Origin: CBDESN01 sp965242495
GTDB lineage: Bacteria > Pseudomonadota > Alphaproteobacteria > MPNO01
DNA: 64,000 nucleotides
Reading direction: 5' to 3'
NCBI GenBank assembly: GCA_965242495.1
Contig: OZ251446.1
Location: 1,674,001-1,738,000, forward strand
The notes beneath the pieces were generated by a model. It made no database searches. It worked only from the letters and a program-made list of their open reading frames with translations, and was not told the DNA's origin. Shown here piece by piece: positions 27,902 to 37,001 of this stretch. Position 1 is the stretch's first letter; each line of letters starts with the position of its first letter. Made by a program: the position numbers and the translations under genes.

Positions 27902-28836
27902 CCGTCAGCCTCCGCCGCGTCGAGAAGATCCGGCTCCAGCGGCAAGCCCTCGGGAAGCGCCAGAGTCCGGTCGCCGCCGGTCAACGCGCGGCAGAGGGAC
28001 GCGGCGCTCGCGTGCAAGGCCAGCAACAGCGGCTCGCGACGCCCGCCGACGCGGATCGTTTCGTTGAACAGCGACAGCAGCGCGGCGCGCGTCGGACGTT
28101 CAGACAGGTCCGGAACGGAGCCGTCCTCGGCGTCGGTCAGCAGCCTGACCCGCCAATCGACATAGGGCCGGTACGGCTCCAACAGGTCGTCGGCCAGACA
28201 GAAGGGATTGCCCCGGTGTCTGTGGTGGACGCCGAGGGATGGGATCAGACCCGAGGCGACGACCGCACGCGCCGTCGCCGCCCGCACTACGGCGTAGCCA
28301 TAGTTCAGCAGCGCGTTCACGCCATCGGCCTCCCGGTCGCGACGAAACGTCTTGCCGAACAGGCGCGGCCAGTATCGTTGCGCCGCTTGGGCTTCGAGAT
28401 TCTCTGGATCGCCCGAGCGCACGCGCCGGGCCATTGGCGCGAGACCGCCATGACCTCCCGTGAAATGGGTCAACACCGCCGCCTGTTGATCGATCTTGGC
28501 GCGGACGAGCGCTTGCCAAGCTCGTTTTCGAATCGGTTCGCTGGCTTCGACCTGCGCGCGATGGCGTTCGGTCTGAGCGTGATGAGCATCGATCGGCAGC
28601 ATTATACCCACGGGCAGATGGTCGCGGCCCGACACCAGCACCGTCGCGCCGGCGTCGAGAAGCTCCAGGAAAACCGCCTGCGTGTAGGTCGCGCGCGCAT
28701 CGTCCACGATGACCACGCCCAGATCCTCGATCGGTCGGGTCGCTATGGGTTGATCGGGCCGCTCCACGACAAGCTGGCGATGTGAGACCGAAAGGCGTGT
28801 GCCCGGAGTCGAGAACTCCACGGTCTTGCGGATCAT
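27898..28836 (-). CDS. cas1: CRISPR-associated integrase Cas1 (type II)
   Basis: A 312-residue Cas1 of the type II branch. It has the beta-sandwich N-terminus with PIEDLGVVIVDDARATYTQ, then the helical catalytic domain with DGVNALLNYGYAVVRA, the metal-site His in IPSLGVHHRHRGNPF, and the acidic CLADDLLEPYRPYVD. Together with Cas2 it integrates new spacers. It starts 12 bp after the cas9 stop. No csn2 or cas4 is present, which with the small cas9 assigns subtype II-C. Confidence 0.96.
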   Translation of the reverse strand: MIRKTVEFSTPGTRLSVSHRQLVVERPDQPIATRPIEDLGVVIVDDARATYTQAVFLELLDAGATVLVSGRDHLPVGIMLPIDAHHAQTERHRAQVEASEPIRKRAWQALVRAKIDQQAAVLTHFTGGHGGLAPMARRVRSGDPENLEAQAAQRYWPRLFGKTFRRDREADGVNALLNYGYAVVRAATARAVVASGLIPSLGVHHRHRGNPFCLADDLLEPYRPYVDWRVRLLTDAEDGSVPDLSERPTRAALLSLFNETIRVGGRREPLLLALHASAASLCRALTGGDRTLALPEGLPLEPDLLDAAEADG

Positions 28837-28848
28837 CGTCCGGCCGGT

Positions 28849-31800
28849 TCAATCGTTGGCTGGGCGTATTCGTCCGGTGGGATCGACGGAGAGTTTCCTA
28901 GCCCTTTTCGTCACGATCATATTTGCGCCTGGCTGAGACTTGGTAGTGCCAGTTGCGTCAGTATGGTCAATCATCACGACCTGACCGTTAGCCCAAACGC
29001 TCTCGACAATCTTTACTACATTGCCGAAATTCGAGAACTGTATCGCATCTCCCTGTGATAACGACATAACGAAAATTGCTCCATCGTCTCGGCTTCGCCG
29101 CAACACCGGTTCTCGTCGCGCCAGCCGCCGCGACGCCTCGAACAGGGTGACGACCTCGAATACAGCTCTTCCATCGGGCAGCCGAAAGATCGCGATATGA
29201 TGGTTGTTGCCCAGATCGGCGTAGCCGGTAGAGACCTTCGCCATCAGTTTCAATTGTTGCTTCTTCAACAAGCGAACCTTACGGATTTCCGGGCCGCTCG
29301 ACCCGAGTTTCGGGTAGGATGCAAACGCCTTCTTCGGATCGCCGCCATGTTTCTCGACCCACTCCGAGACGACTTCACGCACCCGATCGTCACGTATCTG
29401 CGCCAATTCGCTTCTGCTCAATGTTTCGACCCTCTTGCGGGTAACGAAGAAGCTGTAGTCGCCTTCCGTCTCGTCCGTGACTCCGTAAATCGTCTCCTTG
29501 TGCAGCGCCCCGGACACTTTTTTCCGGACGCGATGGGACACAACGACGCCGGCGACGGCCTTCTCGGCGTCGGCGCGGATCGACCCCCAGGGCGGCGGCA
29601 AGTGCGGCCTTTCGGCGTTGTCCTCCTCCTGTTGCCAGTAGCGAGACAGTTTCTGCGTCATGCCGGGATGCGCGCCAGCGCAGGCGACGGTCAACGCGTC
29701 GATGGCATGATGGCGATGATCGGCGCGGGTCTTTTCACCGTCATCGGCTAGAACGTTGTTCAGACCCCAGAACTTGCGCAGCTGGGCCGTGACGCGCCCG
29801 CTGACGGCCCGGACGGTCACGGGCGCTTCCGGTCCCAGATCCGGCCACAAGCGTTTTAGAAGCGCGATGGCTTCCCGTGCGGCATAGCCGGTGTCGTTCA
29901 GTTGGCGGTTAGCGAAATCGTCCGGCATGGATTGCGCCAGGAAACGCTTGACCTTTCCCGGAGACATCCCAACTTGCCCACTCCTCGCCTGCATCCCATC
30001 CAGACGCTCCTTGACCGCCGCCCATCGGTCAACGTCCGCATGGAGATATTCGTATGGCGTTCTATCTCCCTTCCTGAGGTTTTCGTCACGGCGGCACAGA
30101 GTCTTGTTTCTAAAGCTGTCGTCCAGCGATCTCGATCGAGGCCAGATATGCTCCACCTGAAAATCACCAGAGCCAAACAGGGCGTCGAAAGAAATGCAAT
30201 CACCCGTGTAGGGGCAGCGCTTGCCACTTTCTTCCCAGAGCATCCATGCCTCGATGTCGTCGCGCGAAGGTTGGGCGATTCCTTTTTCGATCAGATCTTT
30301 GCGCGCGGCATCCCGGCGACGCTCCTGCCTGCGAATCCCGTTCGCCATCTCCTCGCGCTCACGCTTCGATTTACCGACCTCGCGAGCCATTTCTACGCAA
30401 ATCAGGGTCGGCTTGCCGAACATGCCAATGAGATTGTTGACAACCTTGCGCAATTCGTTCTGCGCCCGTACTACCGTCGGGTTGCGCAATCCGGCGATTC
30501 GCCGGCGTTCTTCCTTATTCGCCGGACTCGGCAGGCGATCCAAGATTTCGCCGGTCGGGCGGTCTCGGGTGGGAAAGGTCTCGTTCCGCCAATCCTCCCA
30601 ATCCAGTCCGTTCACGAGCGCCCCGAACCGCACGCCCGCTTCCAGATGGGGCAGCATGGCTCGCAACGCCTCGGTCGAATACGGCTCCCAACCGGTCGGC
30701 AATTTGAGGTCCGCGAGCGCCGCCGCTCGCTCCTCGGTCGCGCCGAAATCTTCGATGAATCTCCCCTTCACCCGCCTGCGGTTCTCCTTACGCTTCGTTT
30801 CCGATAGAATAACCACGCGCTGAGAACCGACCTGCTCATAATCCGCATTCCATATTCGTTCGTGAACGGCGTCCCGGATGTCCTGCTTGCGGGGATGCCG
30901 CAACCAGTCGTCGCCGAAGATGGCCGCCAGCCTCGCCTCGACGGCATTTCCCAGAAGATGCTTGTCTCCACCGACTTCCAGGTTGAATTTCAGACGCCTT
31001 TCCGCGCCCGGTTCGCCTCTCGCCTTGGACAAGGGAGCGAGAGCCCGGCGCACCCCGGCCCAACTCATCGACGCCTGGGTTTGCAGGCGTTCGAGGATCG
31101 CGCGGCGTTCCTCTTCGTCGAGCGGACGCGCATTCCCGCCAGCAATTTCGAGGTTGTTCACCTTCTCCAGCATACGCCGCTGCTGCGAGAGCCATGCGCC
31201 CCTGGGGCATAACGGCTTACCGGGAAAAAAGCGGCACTCACCGAGCGTATTCAGCCGCCAGAACACGGGCCGCTGAGCAAAGATCGTCTCGCGGATCGAG
31301 TCCTTGAGGACCGAGCCGTCAAGCATCTTCTGTTTCTCGCAAATCCGGTCGAACTCCGCCTCCACCGTTCCACGGGTCGCGTGGACGCCGCGGCGACGTT
31401 CCTTGTGTGGGTCGCGCTTGGCCAGCCATGCGCCGAGAGGCAGGTTTTCGCTCTTGAGCGCGGCCAGCGTCACATCCCGACCGGCCTTCGCCTGCTTCTC
31501 GTCGGCATCGTCGTCTTGCCGCTCCTCCGGCGTAGAGGCGTCTTCTTCCAGGTCCCTGCCCTTGAAATGCCGCCGCTTGGCGAGATGGTAGAGCGCCCGC
31601 CCGACTTCGTGCGGCTCCAGCGCCTCGCCCTCGACCGCGCGCGCCCGCAGATCGTAGGGATCGCTCGTCATGAGCGTCCGCCATTCGGGCGAGTTGCGTG
31701 CGGGCAGCAGGCCGGCCTCCGACAACAGAGCCTGGAGCGATCGGAGCCGCTTACCGCGACGGCGCAGCTGACGCCGGCGCAGACGCGCCTGCCGCCTCTC

Positions 31801-31974
31801 CTGATTGAGCGGCGCGCCGCCCTTCGGGTCGCGGGTCTCGGGAAAGATGCGCACACCCAGACGCTCGATCTTCCCGGTCGCCGCCTCCGGATCGTGGTCG
31901 ATAACGGCGAACCCGATGGATGTCGTGCCGATGTCGAAGCCGAATATGAGCGCCAAGCGGATTTTTCCTTGCAT
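28849..31974 (-). CDS. cas9: Cas9 endonuclease, compact type II-C
   Basis: A 1041-residue RNA-guided nuclease. RuvC-I: FGFDIGTTSIG (Asp14). Arginine-rich bridge helix: about 59-80 (RRQARLRRRQLRRRGKRLRS). Recognition lobe: about 90-490. RuvC-II: TLICVEMAREVGKSKRE (Glu528). HNH: CPYTGDC then DFQVEHIWPRSRSLDD (catalytic His609) and FRNKTLCRR (Asn623). RuvC-III: HRHHAIDALTVAC (His756, Asp759). The WED/PAM-interacting region follows, about 800-1041. All nuclease residues are present, so double-strand cutting is expected. The ATG at 31974 has no Shine-Dalgarno. A TTG at 31956, nine bases after AAGGA, would start MALIFGFDIG and is a credible alternative. Order cas9-cas1-cas2 with divergent tracrRNA. 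Confidence 0.97.
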   Translation of the reverse strand: MQGKIRLALIFGFDIGTTSIGFAVIDHDPEAATGKIERLGVRIFPETRDPKGGAPLNQERRQARLRRRQLRRRGKRLRSLQALLSEAGLLPARNSPEWRTLMTSDPYDLRARAVEGEALEPHEVGRALYHLAKRRHFKGRDLEEDASTPEERQDDDADEKQAKAGRDVTLAALKSENLPLGAWLAKRDPHKERRRGVHATRGTVEAEFDRICEKQKMLDGSVLKDSIRETIFAQRPVFWRLNTLGECRFFPGKPLCPRGAWLSQQRRMLEKVNNLEIAGGNARPLDEEERRAILERLQTQASMSWAGVRRALAPLSKARGEPGAERRLKFNLEVGGDKHLLGNAVEARLAAIFGDDWLRHPRKQDIRDAVHERIWNADYEQVGSQRVVILSETKRKENRRRVKGRFIEDFGATEERAAALADLKLPTGWEPYSTEALRAMLPHLEAGVRFGALVNGLDWEDWRNETFPTRDRPTGEILDRLPSPANKEERRRIAGLRNPTVVRAQNELRKVVNNLIGMFGKPTLICVEMAREVGKSKREREEMANGIRRQERRRDAARKDLIEKGIAQPSRDDIEAWMLWEESGKRCPYTGDCISFDALFGSGDFQVEHIWPRSRSLDDSFRNKTLCRRDENLRKGDRTPYEYLHADVDRWAAVKERLDGMQARSGQVGMSPGKVKRFLAQSMPDDFANRQLNDTGYAAREAIALLKRLWPDLGPEAPVTVRAVSGRVTAQLRKFWGLNNVLADDGEKTRADHRHHAIDALTVACAGAHPGMTQKLSRYWQQEEDNAERPHLPPPWGSIRADAEKAVAGVVVSHRVRKKVSGALHKETIYGVTDETEGDYSFFVTRKRVETLSRSELAQIRDDRVREVVSEWVEKHGGDPKKAFASYPKLGSSGPEIRKVRLLKKQQLKLMAKVSTGYADLGNNHHIAIFRLPDGRAVFEVVTLFEASRRLARREPVLRRSRDDGAIFVMSLSQGDAIQFSNFGNVVKIVESVWANGQVVMIDHTDATGTTKSQPGANMIVTKRARKLSVDPTGRIRPAND

Positions 31975-31996
31975 TCGCGGGACGGGATGCTACCTT
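31969..31996 (+). promoter_or_regulatory. Predicted tracrRNA promoter
   Basis: TTGCAT (31969-31974) and TACCTT (31991-31996) are 16 bp apart. TACCTT is preceded by TGC, giving an extended -10 that matches the TGCTAC of the CRISPR repeats. Initiation about 7 bp downstream falls at the first base of the anti-repeat. The -35 element overlaps the cas9 start codon on the other strand. Confidence 0.6.
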
Positions 31997-32002
31997 AGCT
32001 CA

Positions 32003-32115
32003 CGTAGCAAATCGAGAGGCGGTCGCTATTCGTAGCAAATCGACCCCTCGTGCGGGCTCGGTGTCCCAAGGTCGTCCACCGGCGAAAGCCCCCGTCTCAC
32101 GACGGGGGCTTTCGA
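32003..32115 (+). ncRNA. tracrRNA
   Basis: Bases 32004-32026 are complementary to the 3' half of the CRISPR repeat over 23 positions, with only two G-U wobbles: exact through GTAGCAAATCGAGAG, then GCGGTCGC against the repeat's GCGGCCGTC. A second partial anti-repeat, GTAGCAAATCGA, follows at 32032-32043. A 13-bp perfect hairpin (arms 32084-32096 and 32101-32113, loop TCAC, stem with five G-C pairs in a row and AAA/TTT ends) closes the RNA and looks like a factor-independent terminator, although the trailing T-run is weak. The predicted length is about 110 nt, divergent from cas9. Confidence 0.88.
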
Positions 32116-32116
32116 T
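32084..32116 (+). terminator. Hairpin terminator of the tracrRNA
   Basis: Perfect 13-bp stem with a TCAC tetraloop, GC-rich core and A/T base, followed by GATT. In type II systems this final stem-loop also contacts Cas9. The weak U-run means termination strength is uncertain. Confidence 0.65.
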
Positions 32117-32327
32117 TCGGCGGATTCGGCAGCCCCATTCCGTGACGCGGCGGGAGGCGTCCGACGGCCGGACCCGCGCCGCCCGACCCCAAGCCGGCGC
32201 AGTTCGGCGGGGGCAGGCCCTCGCCCCCGGATCGGCCGCAACCTCAATCCCGATCCGTATTACCGGTCGCGGCCCCGTCCGCTATCCTGCGCGGACCGCC
32301 GGCGGCGGACAGGATCGGAGGACGCCC

Positions 32328-32513
32328 ATGCCGCAGCTCCTGATCGATTGCCCGGAGACCGGCCGGCCGGTCTATACGGGTCTCAACCTCGACTGGTTCG
32401 CCTTCGAATCGACCGATCTGGCCGAGACGGCGCTGCAATGCCCGGAATGCGGCCGTCGCCACGTCTGGTCCAAGGCCGACGCCTATCTCCGCGCCGACGG
32501 CGGCGAGGGCTGA
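32328..32513 (+). CDS. Small zinc-ribbon protein
   Basis: A 61-residue protein beginning MPQLLIDCPETGRPVYTG and containing LQCPECGRRHVWSKADAYL. The C-P-x-T-G and C-P-x-C-G knuckles suggest a one-zinc ribbon. Similar tiny proteins are common in alphaproteobacteria with no known function. GGAGGAC precedes the ATG at 32328. Residues upstream of this ATG in the same frame come from the tracrRNA region and are not coding. Confidence 0.75.
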   Translation: MPQLLIDCPETGRPVYTGLNLDWFAFESTDLAETALQCPECGRRHVWSKADAYLRADGGEG

Positions 32514-32618
32514 CCGCCCGGCCGCTCGTCCTACGCCCGCTCGGCTGCGCCCGCTTGTCATGAAACGTTAACCGAACCGCCGCAGTTCCGCCGCAACGGC
32601 GGCGTATGTTCCGGCGCG

Positions 32619-34242
32619 ATGGCGACGAACCGGAACACGTCAACGATCATGAAGTTCGACTTCGGACCGCCGGCCGCGACCGCGGCGGCAGATCTCGACT
32701 CCGGCTCCAGCTGGATGCAGGCCCTCGCCGAGCAGTTCGCGACCGCACGGCGCCGTCACCCCGAAGACGATCTGATGATCGTCTTCGACATCGACGGAAC
32801 GATCCTCGACATGCGCCACATGGTCCACCGCGTGCTGATCGGCTACGACCGCGCCCACGGCGCCGACCATTTCGCGCACATCGCCCCGTCGGACATCGGG
32901 GTCCATGAGAACCACGTCGACCGCTTCCTCGCCGAGATTCCGATGCCGGAGTCGGAACGCCGCCGCATCCACGACTGGTATCTCGACCACCGCTGGTCGT
33001 CGGAGGCGGTTCTGGCCTCGCACCGCCCCTATCGCGGCGTGTTGGAGGTCATCCGCTGGTTCATGCTCCAGCCGCGCACGCATGTCGGGCTGAATACCGG
33101 CCGCCCGGAGGCGCTGCGCGAAGACACGCTGCGGTCGCTCAACGCGCTGGGGCGGGAATATCGCGTCGCCTTCGACGGCGGTCTGCTCGAAATGAACCCG
33201 GAAGGCTGGGAACGGCGCCGTCGCCGACAACAAGGCGGCGGCCCTCCGCCGGTTCCGCGAACGCGGCTATCGCGTCTTCGCCGTCGTCGACAACGAGCCC
33301 GACAACATCGAGCGCATGCTGGAGGCCGACGACGAAGGCGAGATCCTGTTCCTTCACGCCGACACGATCTTCGTCTCGAAGACGCGCCGGACGCCGCGCA
33401 CGGTGCGCGGGGAGACCTACAGCCTGGCCGGCCTGATGTCCGAAGGCGACATCCCCGACCGGGTGACGCTGGTCTGGCACGGCATCAACGATCCCGGCAA
33501 TCTCCGCCAGTTCCTGGGCTCGCCGGTGCAATGGGGCGAATGCGACGTCCGGCGCGACCCCCTGGGCCGGCTGACGCTGCGCCACGACTCGTTCGAGCGC
33601 ACGCCCTGGCGCCGCGGCGAACGCCGCCCGGGGCTGGGCCGGCTGATCGACGAGGTCGACCGACGCGGCAAGTCGCTGAAGCTCGATCTCAAGGAGGGCG
33701 GCCAAATGGTCGAGCGCGTCCTCGAACACGTCGCGCTCTACGGCCTCGACGACGCCCGGCTCTGGTTCAACGGCAACATCCAGACGCTCGGCGAGGCGGG
33801 ATTCCGCGCCATCGCCGCAGCCCATCCGGGCGCGGTGGTCCAATGCCCGGTGGACTTCCTGGCTCCGCTGGCCGCCGCGGCCCCCGACGAGGCGCAGCGG
33901 ATCCTCGCCCGGCTGCGCGGCTGGGGCGTCAACCGCTTCTCCATCGGCTGGCGTGGGGACGACCGGCGGGTTCTGCTGGACCGCCTGGAGGAATGGGGCT
34001 GCGAGGTGAATCTATACGACGTTCCCGATCTGGAAGCCTTCCTGCGCGCGACCCTCCTGCTGCCGCGCTCGCTGACCGCCGACTTCAATTTCCCCGCCTG
34101 GCAGTATTACGGCCGCGGCTCGGGCGAGGGATCGGCGCTCCACGACTACCAGCTTCGACCGGCAGCCGGGCGGCCCGGCGGCCGGGCGGCGCTTTCCGAA
34201 CGATTTGACAATAGCGGGAATCGGCGTATCGAAGGCGTATGA
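32619..34242 (+). pseudogene. HAD hydrolase fused to a menorin/GDPD-like domain, broken by a one-base frameshift
   Basis: The first frame (32619 to about 33212) gives a HAD-like domain with VFDIDGTILDMRHMVHRVL (the nucleophile Asp motif) and HVGLNTGRPEALREDTL. A second frame resumes at 33211-33214 as NGAVADNKAAALRRF..., VVDNEPDNIERM, then a FAM151/menorin or glycerophosphodiesterase-like barrel (RVTLVWHGIND, GECDVRRD, KSLKLDLKEGG, WFNGNIQTLGEAGF). The join needs removal of one G in the GGG at 33208-33210. The total length, 1624 bp, is one base over a codon multiple, consistent with a single insertion. The stop overlaps the copA start by 4 bp. It may be a recent pseudogene, a sequencing error or a real frameshift site. 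Confidence 0.8.
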
Positions 34243-36677
34243 CGACGACGGCCCCGCAGCGGCTCGACCTCGCCATCGAGGGCATGACCTGCAGCGCCTG
34301 CTCGGCGCGCCTGGAGAAGGCGCTGAACGGCGCCCGGGGCGTGGCGGACGCGACGGTCAACCTCGCCCTCGAACGGGCGGCGGTCCATATCGACCCGACG
34401 GCGGCCGACCTCGGATCGGTCATCGCCGCGGTGCGCGGCTGCGGGTTCGAGGTGGGCACCGAGACCGGCGTGTTCCAGATCGAGGATCTGGCCAACGACA
34501 ACGACGCCCGCCGGATCGAGCGGGCGCTGCGCGCGGTCCCCGGCGTGCTCGACGCGACGGTCGATCCGGCGCGAGAATGCGTCGAGGTGACCGCGGTCTC
34601 GCCGATGGTCCCGCAGGCGACGCTGGCCGAGGGCGCGCGCGCCGCGGGACACCGGCTCGTCGCCGGGCGGGAGGCGGGCGGGCGCGACGGGCGAGCGCGG
34701 CGGCAGACCATCCGCGAGCGGCGCGCGCTGCTGGCCGCGGGCGCGCTGACCGCCCCCTTCGTGGTCCAGATGGCGATGGCGTTCGTCGCCGGTGGCGACG
34801 GCCGCAGCCCGCATCTGCCGCCCTGGGCGGAGCTGGCGCTGGCGATCCCGTTGCAGTTCGGCTTCGGGCTGCGCTTCCATCGCGGCGCCGTCCGGGCGCT
34901 GCGCAGCGGCGGGGCCAACATGGACACGCTGGTGTCGCTGGGGACCATGGCGGCGTTCGGCTACAGCGTCTACCGGATGTTCACGCTGGGCGACGACGCC
35001 GCGGGCCAGCTCTACTTCGAGGCGTCGGCGGTCATCGTCACCCTGGTCATGCTGGGCAAGCATCTGGAGGCGCAGGCGCGGCGCGGCGCCGCGGCGGCGG
35101 TCCGGGCGCTGCTGGCGCTGCGGCCCGACACCGCCCGCGTTCGCCTGCCCGACGGCGGGACGGAGGAGCGCCCGAGCCGGTCGCTGGCGCCGGGCGACGT
35201 GATCGTATGCCGCCCCGGCGACCGGATCGCCGCCGACGGCGTCATCGTCCGCGGCGAGGCCGACATCGACGAATCCCTGGTCACCGGCGAAAGCGATCCG
35301 GTCGCCAGAGGACCGGGCGACCCGGTGATCGCCGGTTCGATCGACGTGGACGGATACATCGACGTGGAGGCGCGCGCGGTCGGCGACGACTCGACGCCGG
35401 CCCGGATGGCCCGTCTGATCGAGAACGCACAGGCCGACAAACCCGCCGTGCAGCGGCTCGTGGACCGGGTGAGCGGCGTCTTCGCGCCGGCGGTGATCGC
35501 GCTCGCCGCGGTCACCTTCGCCGGCTGGCTGATCGCCGGGGCCGGCGTCGCGGAGGCCATCCTCACCGCCGCCGCCGTACTGGTGATCGCCTGTCCCTGC
35601 GCCCTGGGGCTGGCGACGCCCACCGCGATCATGGCCGGTTCCGGCGCCGCGGCGCGGGCCGGCATCCTGATCAAGGACACCGCCACGCTGGAGCAGGCCC
35701 ACGGCCTGACCCACATGGTCTTCGACAAGACCGGAACCCTGACCGAAGGCCGGCCGGCGATCGCCGGAATCGAGACGCTGTCCGGGCTCGACGAGGACGA
35801 GGCGCTGCGACTGGCGGCGTCGCTGCAACAGGGCAGCGAGCACCCGATCGCGCGGGCGTTCGTCGAGGAGGCGGCGAAGCGAGGGTTGGAGCCGGTCGCG
35901 GTCGAGCGCTTCCGGAGCATGGTGTCGCGGGGCGTCGAGGGCGAGCTGGACGGGGTCCGCTACCTGCTGGGCAACGACCGGCTGTTCCGGGGCGAGGCGC
36001 CCGGCCTGCCGGCGGGCGAGCGGCGGCGCGACGGCGCGGAGGTGTGGCTCGGCGCGAGCCCCGCCCGGGCGGGCGAAGGCGAAGGCGCGCTGCTCGCCCG
36101 CTTCGAACTGCGGGACCGGTTGCGGCCGGAAGCGCGGGCGGCGGTCGAGCGGCTGGAGCGGCTGGGCGTCGAACCGCTGCTGGTCACCGGCGACGCCGCG
36201 CCGGTCGCCCGCCGCATCGCCGACGAGCTGGGCATTGCCCGGGTCCACGGGGAAGCGCGACCCGAAGACAAGACGGCGATCGTCGCCGGGCTGATCGAGC
36301 GGGGGGCGAAGGTCGGCATGGTGGGCGACGGGGTGAACGACGCGCCGGCCCTCGCCGGGGCCACCGTCGGCATCGCGCTGGGCGGGGGCGCGGACGTGGC
36401 GATGGAGACCGCCTCCGTCACCCTGATGCGCCCCGACCCGCGGCTGGCGGGGGCGGCCGTCGAGGCGAGCCGCCGGACGTTCCGCAAGATCAAGCAGAAC
36501 CTGTTCTGGGCGTTCGTATACAACGTCGCCGGCCTGCCGCTGGCGGCGTTCGGGTTGCTCAGCCCGTCGCTGGCGGGGGCGGCGATGGCGTTTTCGAGCG
36601 TGAGCGTCGTGACCAACTCGCTCGCCCTCCGGTCCTGGAAACCGGACCTCCCGCCGATCGAAGACGGGCGAAGCTGA
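34239..36677 (+). CDS. copA: Copper-translocating P1B-type ATPase
   Basis: An 812-residue Cu(+) exporter. The first heavy-metal domain has GMTCSACSARLEKAL (Cys18, Cys21). A second domain-like segment (75-145) has lost its CxxC. The transport site is CPC at 452-454 in ACPCALGLATPTA, the phosphorylated Asp496 is in FDKTGTLTEG, the SEHPIARA motif follows, and GDGVNDAPALAGA closes the ATP site. Eight membrane segments are expected. ATG 34239 overlaps the preceding frame-broken gene. No cueR-type regulator is adjacent. Confidence 0.95.
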   Translation: MTTTAPQRLDLAIEGMTCSACSARLEKALNGARGVADATVNLALERAAVHIDPTAADLGSVIAAVRGCGFEVGTETGVFQIEDLANDNDARRIERALRAVPGVLDATVDPARECVEVTAVSPMVPQATLAEGARAAGHRLVAGREAGGRDGRARRQTIRERRALLAAGALTAPFVVQMAMAFVAGGDGRSPHLPPWAELALAIPLQFGFGLRFHRGAVRALRSGGANMDTLVSLGTMAAFGYSVYRMFTLGDDAAGQLYFEASAVIVTLVMLGKHLEAQARRGAAAAVRALLALRPDTARVRLPDGGTEERPSRSLAPGDVIVCRPGDRIAADGVIVRGEADIDESLVTGESDPVARGPGDPVIAGSIDVDGYIDVEARAVGDDSTPARMARLIENAQADKPAVQRLVDRVSGVFAPAVIALAAVTFAGWLIAGAGVAEAILTAAAVLVIACPCALGLATPTAIMAGSGAAARAGILIKDTATLEQAHGLTHMVFDKTGTLTEGRPAIAGIETLSGLDEDEALRLAASLQQGSEHPIARAFVEEAAKRGLEPVAVERFRSMVSRGVEGELDGVRYLLGNDRLFRGEAPGLPAGERRRDGAEVWLGASPARAGEGEGALLARFELRDRLRPEARAAVERLERLGVEPLLVTGDAAPVARRIADELGIARVHGEARPEDKTAIVAGLIERGAKVGMVGDGVNDAPALAGATVGIALGGGADVAMETASVTLMRPDPRLAGAAVEASRRTFRKIKQNLFWAFVYNVAGLPLAAFGLLSPSLAGAAMAFSSVSVVTNSLALRSWKPDLPPIEDGRS

Positions 36678-37001
36678 CGCCGGCCGCCAAGAGTCCGTTC
36701 GAGAATCCTGCTTATTCATGGAGTCGTCCCCGGCGAGAAGGCTTCGTCCGAAATGGATTCCCGCTTTCGAGCGTGTGAAGAAATCCCGAGACGTCCGCGT
36801 GGGCGTCGGTTCAGCCGACCAAGCGCGCGAAATTCCCGGGCGCGTGGGAATGACGGGAGAGGCTTGTAGCGACGGCCCGAGGGAGGCCGTCGCGGCCCCC
36901 TCTCTCGTCATTCCCGCTTTCGAGCGTGTGAAGAACCCCTTGGCGTTTGGGATGGGTCGTGATTCTGTGGGTTGGTCGTTGGTTTGTGAGGGAGGGTTGT
37001 T
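36678..37001. repeat. Repeat island 2 (left of the insertion sequence)
   Basis: Starts with the terminal motif GAGTCCGTTCGAGAATCC at 36691 and then TGCTTATTCATGGAGTCGTC, which is almost the same as the edge of island 1. A palindrome half follows (ATTCCCGCTTTCGAGCGTGTGAAGAAA), then a unit with GAGACGTCCGCGTGGGCGTC. No gene is visible in these 324 bp. The last part is probably the left end of the insertion sequence. Confidence 0.8.

Noticed and set aside
32026..32327. Frames starting at 32061 (plus) and 32247 (minus) beside cas9
   Set aside because: They overlap the tracrRNA; only the downstream zinc-ribbon part of the plus frame, from 32328, looks coding.
27499..32328. A csn2 or cas4 gene that would make the locus type II-A or II-B
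   Set aside because: Every base between the array and the zinc-ribbon gene is accounted for by cas2, cas1, cas9 and the tracrRNA; neither gene is present.
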